From assembly GCA_963932145.1 (NCBI GenBank), contig OZ010595.1, forward strand, positions 84,019,383-84,083,382: 64,000 nt of DNA, given 5' to 3'. The stretch is from Acanthosepion lycidas (lineage: Eukaryota > Mollusca > Cephalopoda > Sepiida > Sepiidae). Shown here one piece after another: positions 61,400 to 64,000 of this stretch (position 1 is its first letter; each line of letters begins with the position of its first letter). A model generated the notes under the pieces. The model did not search any database and was not told where the DNA came from. It worked only from the letters and a program-made list of their open reading frames with translations. A program made the translations under genes and the position numbers.

Positions 61400-61580
61400 C
61401 TTTTTTCAGCTCTCATCCGGTTCACACTCTTCCCCAGTCTTTTGAACAGGAATAAAGGTTTACCCTTTTTTTTCCTGTTTAGGAATGGGTTTCCAAAATT
61501 CTTCTAAAATCTTTTCTCTTTCACTCCCAGTAGCCCCTTGTGTTTTAGTGGCATTGTCACCTTGATTTATATGGGGGTGA
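61400..61580 (+). repeat. LINE 3'-tail repeat C, copy
   Basis: ggttcacactcttccccagt, cttttgaacaggaataaagg, cttttctctttcactcccag, cccttgtgttttagtggcat, tgtcaccttgatttatatgg, gggtgaatt. The best-preserved tail in this orientation; ends in an A-rich run like a retroposed 3' end. Confidence 0.82.
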
Positions 61581-61799
61581 ATTAGTAAAAAATAAAGAAA
61601 AAAGAAAAAAAAAAATCCATATTCCATCATGAACAAAAAGGATTCGAATTCTAATTCAAGCAATTTTTCATGGTCTTGAACTTGTTTAAAGCATGTTGCA
61701 TCAAGTGAAGCAAGGGGAATCTTAAGGTGACAGGTCCTAGAAAAGATGCTGCACATGGGAAGGTTGTCTATCCACGGACCATGAGAATAGTTAGAGAGC

Positions 61800-62040
61800 A
61801 TGGCGGGGAGACAAGAGACAGAGAGAGTGGGGGGGAGAGAGAGCGGGGGGGAGCAAGAGACAGAGAATAGGGGGGGGGAAGCAAGAGAGAGAGAGTAAGG
61901 GGAAGCAAGAAACAGAGTGGGGTGGGGGGAGCAATAGACAGAGCGGGGTGGGGGGAGCAAGAGACAAAGAATGAGGGGGAAAAGAGACTAAAAAAGAAGA
62001 GACAAAGAAGTGGGGGGAATGAAATGACAGAGAGACAAAA
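61800..62040. repeat. GA/G-rich minisatellite
   Basis: Degenerate units of about 25-30 bp such as gcaagagacagagaatgggg: gcaagagacagaga, gcaagagagagagagtaagg, gcaatagacagagcggggtg. Frames across it are low complexity. Confidence 0.88.
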
Positions 62041-62544
62041 AAATATTTCCCCTATTTATTCCTGGTGTAAATTAAAATTTTTGTTTTATCTCTGTCCTCA
62101 TTCTGATCTTCTTCAGACGTTTCTTAAAATCCTCTCAGATTCCAGTTGTCTAGCCTAATCACTGAGCCCCCCCCCCCAAAAAAAAGGCAAAAATAAAGAA
62201 CTAGCCACAAAGAAATGGAACTAAGGATGAGCAGTTCCATGTGTAAGGTTAAGCAAAAGTATTGATGAAAATAATGAAGAACTAGAGTGATGCTATTGGG
62301 GGTGTAGGTGGAATGGGCTTCATAGACGACAAGTTGTCTTGGACACTTTTTAAAGTTGATTTCAATATGGAAAGGGCAGCAAGTACTGTTTGGGCAGAAA
62401 AAAAAGAAAAAGACAAAGGTTTATTTCATGGTAACAGGAGAATACGCCGGATGAGAAAGTACAATGTTTCTTATTAGACTAAAATACAAAAAAGATCAAA
62501 GTGATTGTTGAAAGAGAGGGAGAAGAGAACATCAAAATTGGCTG

Positions 62545-62660
62545 AATAAGGAGAGAGAGAGAGAGAGAGAAAAAGAGAGACACACATACAATGAATAATA
62601 AATAAGCTGAGAGAGAAAAGCAAAATGCAAAGAGATAATGAGAGAGAGAGAGAGAAGGAG
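62545..62660. repeat. (GA)n runs
   Basis: Several (GA)n tracts separated by short unique bases. Confidence 0.9.
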
Positions 62661-62881
62661 AGGGGATTTAAAAAAACAAACAAAAAAAATACCTTTGTAA
62701 TATCAGATTCTGAAGATTGTAGAAAAAGTCACTGTAAGTCCATAAATTTCACAAAATCTTTGTAAGGTACACTATAGGCTAAAAGTTTAGGAAACACCTC
62801 TGGATTTAATAATTACTAAGTTTCATATCTTCTTTGGTATAATTAACTTATACTAAGAGAGAATGTTGAAACTATATAATT

Positions 62882-63337
62882 CAGTGGTTCTCAAATGGTG
62901 TGCCTGGGTGCACTGTAGTACCCTGCATTTCCAGAGAAATATGTATCCAGATATAAGAAATAAATATATTTACTTTATTATATTGTGGCACCTGTCTTGT
63001 TCGTATTTATGTGAATTAAGCTTTTCTGCTCTGACCACAATTAAGTGCAAAAAGAAAGGAACTCTTCAATGTATTGAGGAGGAAATGAGAGTTTGCCTGT
63101 CAAATATGTCCAAACATTGAAGAAATCGCTAAGACTCACCAGGCTCATCTTTCTCATAAACACAAGAATGAATAAACTTAACGTATGTTTCATTTTATAT
63201 ATTTTTATTGCATTATTTCTTTTCTGCAATATTTGACTTCATTATAACATATTTTTCTGAAATTTGTGGATAGTGTGCCTACAATTATTGGTAGAATTTC
63301 AAGTGCACCCCAACTTCAAAAACTTTGAGAACCACTG
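62882..63337 (+). mobile_element. Short hAT element remnant
   Basis: Left end cagtggttctcaaatggtgt, inverse right end cagtggttctcaaagttttt: the classic hAT (Charlie/Buster type) terminus. Flanks atataatt and atttaatc agree at 6 of 8 bases, as an aged 8-bp target duplication. Total 456 bp, so most of the transposase is deleted. Confidence 0.9.
62985..63165 (+). pseudogene. hAT transposase C-terminal dimerisation remnant (ZBED5-like)
   Basis: Plus strand: SCSYLCELSFSALTTIKCKK, then CIEEEMRVCLSNM. This matches the 'T..CE..FSAL..IK.K.R..L....DMR..LS...P.I..L....Q.H.SH' ending of ZBED5/FAM200-like hAT transposases. After the stop the bases still read QAHLSHKHK. The catalytic part is absent. Confidence 0.85.
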
Positions 63338-63514
63338 ATTTAATCCATTAAAGCATGGTATTCAATTTTTTAGAAAGAGGGTTACCTAGAATTTAATATC
63401 TGCTCGCCCTAAGATTAGCCAGCAAGGTCAGTCAGCAAATGCCATGTGTGATACAGACTTAAACGATTATGTATCTTTACATAACTGATGAGGTAGATTT
63501 TTCCCCCACAGTAG

Positions 63515-63735
63515 GTTGCCATTTCTTTCTGGAGTAGACCAGTTGCCATCTAAGGCTATAGAACCCAGTCTGTCCTATTTACCCATAGCTGTGGGGAGAA
63601 GAAGAGGATTCATACCTTTCACAAGAGTATTAGCATGTAAGTGAATGTAATGGATCTGACTGGAATTTGAACTCTACTCTCTGATTCCTCAATCTGAGCC
63701 GCTATCCATAACTCCACCATGCCAGCAAGATAGAT
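63515..63735 (-). repeat. tRNA-derived SINE, best-preserved copy
   Basis: Plus order: gaccagttgccatctaaggc, tatagaacccagtctgtcct, atttacccatagctgtgggg, agaagaagaggattcatacc, aagtgaatgtaatggatctg, gactggaatttgaactctac, gctatccataactccaccat, gccagcaag. The minus strand starts CTTGCTGGCATGGTGGAGTT, ATGGATAGCGGC (A-box side) and has GAGTTCAAATTCC (B-box). This is the reference arrangement for the shorter copies listed above. Confidence 0.82.
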
Positions 63736-64000
63736 CAGGCAAAAAGAGATAAAATTTTAAGGAAACTTTCTGCAGTAATGATTTAATTTTATTATTACTA
63801 CTATTAATGGTGTGCTTTATTAATAAGGCATGTCATGTTATTATTGAATCTATGATGAAATATTTTAGGAAGAGAAAGTCCCTCTAGACCGAAGTGAGCT
63901 AATAAATTAGGTTTGCAAGAAATACACAACCTTTAATTTTTGTGTCATAATATTTGGGCTACTGTAACCTTTGGCCTTCTGGTGCAAACCATTTATTTAA

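Noticed and set aside
61460..61960. 166-codon minus-strand frame
   Set aside because: Runs through a GA/G minisatellite and then a LINE 3' tail; its two halves have unrelated composition.

Overview
This is eukaryotic, AT-rich DNA from a large intron-rich genome. It is dense in (TA)n, (GT/CA)n and (GA)n microsatellites, poly-A/T runs and decayed transposable elements. The only host gene I can support is on the minus strand. Three exons encode the N-terminus, the DYRK homology box and the start of the kinase domain of a DYRK1A/minibrain protein kinase. The repeats (tRNA-derived SINEs, LINE tails, a mollusc-like AGTTATCTCCC motif) suggest a mollusc, most likely a cephalopod such as an octopus. 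That identification is inference; there is no species marker.

Layout. The gene reads from high to low coordinates. Exon A is at 53283-53587: a variable N-terminus with poly-alanine, then the conserved TFRDP/LRKLS block. A 33.3 kb intron follows. Exon B is at 19774-19968: nuclear localisation signal, DYRK homology box and glycine loop. A 9.7 kb intron follows. Exon C is at 9953-10100: VAVK lysine and helix C. The three exons join in frame (phase 0 from A to B and from B to C; C ends in phase 1). Each has a GTAAGT donor and an AG acceptor. The rest of the kinase must lie beyond position 1. Any upstream coding or 5' UTR exon lies in 53.6-64 kb or beyond it, and I could not identify one.

The introns are packed with repeats: a decayed Tc1-type element with roughly 200 bp inverted repeats and an 80 bp mariner MITE inserted in one arm (32583-34248); an internally deleted mariner (29374-29860); three remnants of transposons with DUF4817-like helix-turn-helix transposases (11155-11695, 46503-46900, 52473-53097), the last a head-to-head fold-back; a short hAT remnant with a ZBED5-like C-terminus (62882-63337) and a hAT-like MITE (51373-51551); a pair of pogo/Tigger-like MITEs in opposite orientation; several LINE reverse-transcriptase tails; and tRNA-derived SINEs.

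The most conspicuous structure is a roughly 2 kb almost pure purine tract (15.7-17.8 kb). It carries an internal duplication of about 0.92 kb and lies inside a dispersed repeat whose unexpanded relative is at 49.43-49.78 kb. Long predicted proteins in this tract and in the GA minisatellite at 58.6-59.4 kb are low-complexity artefacts. I found no bacterial-type operon, CRISPR array or defence system.
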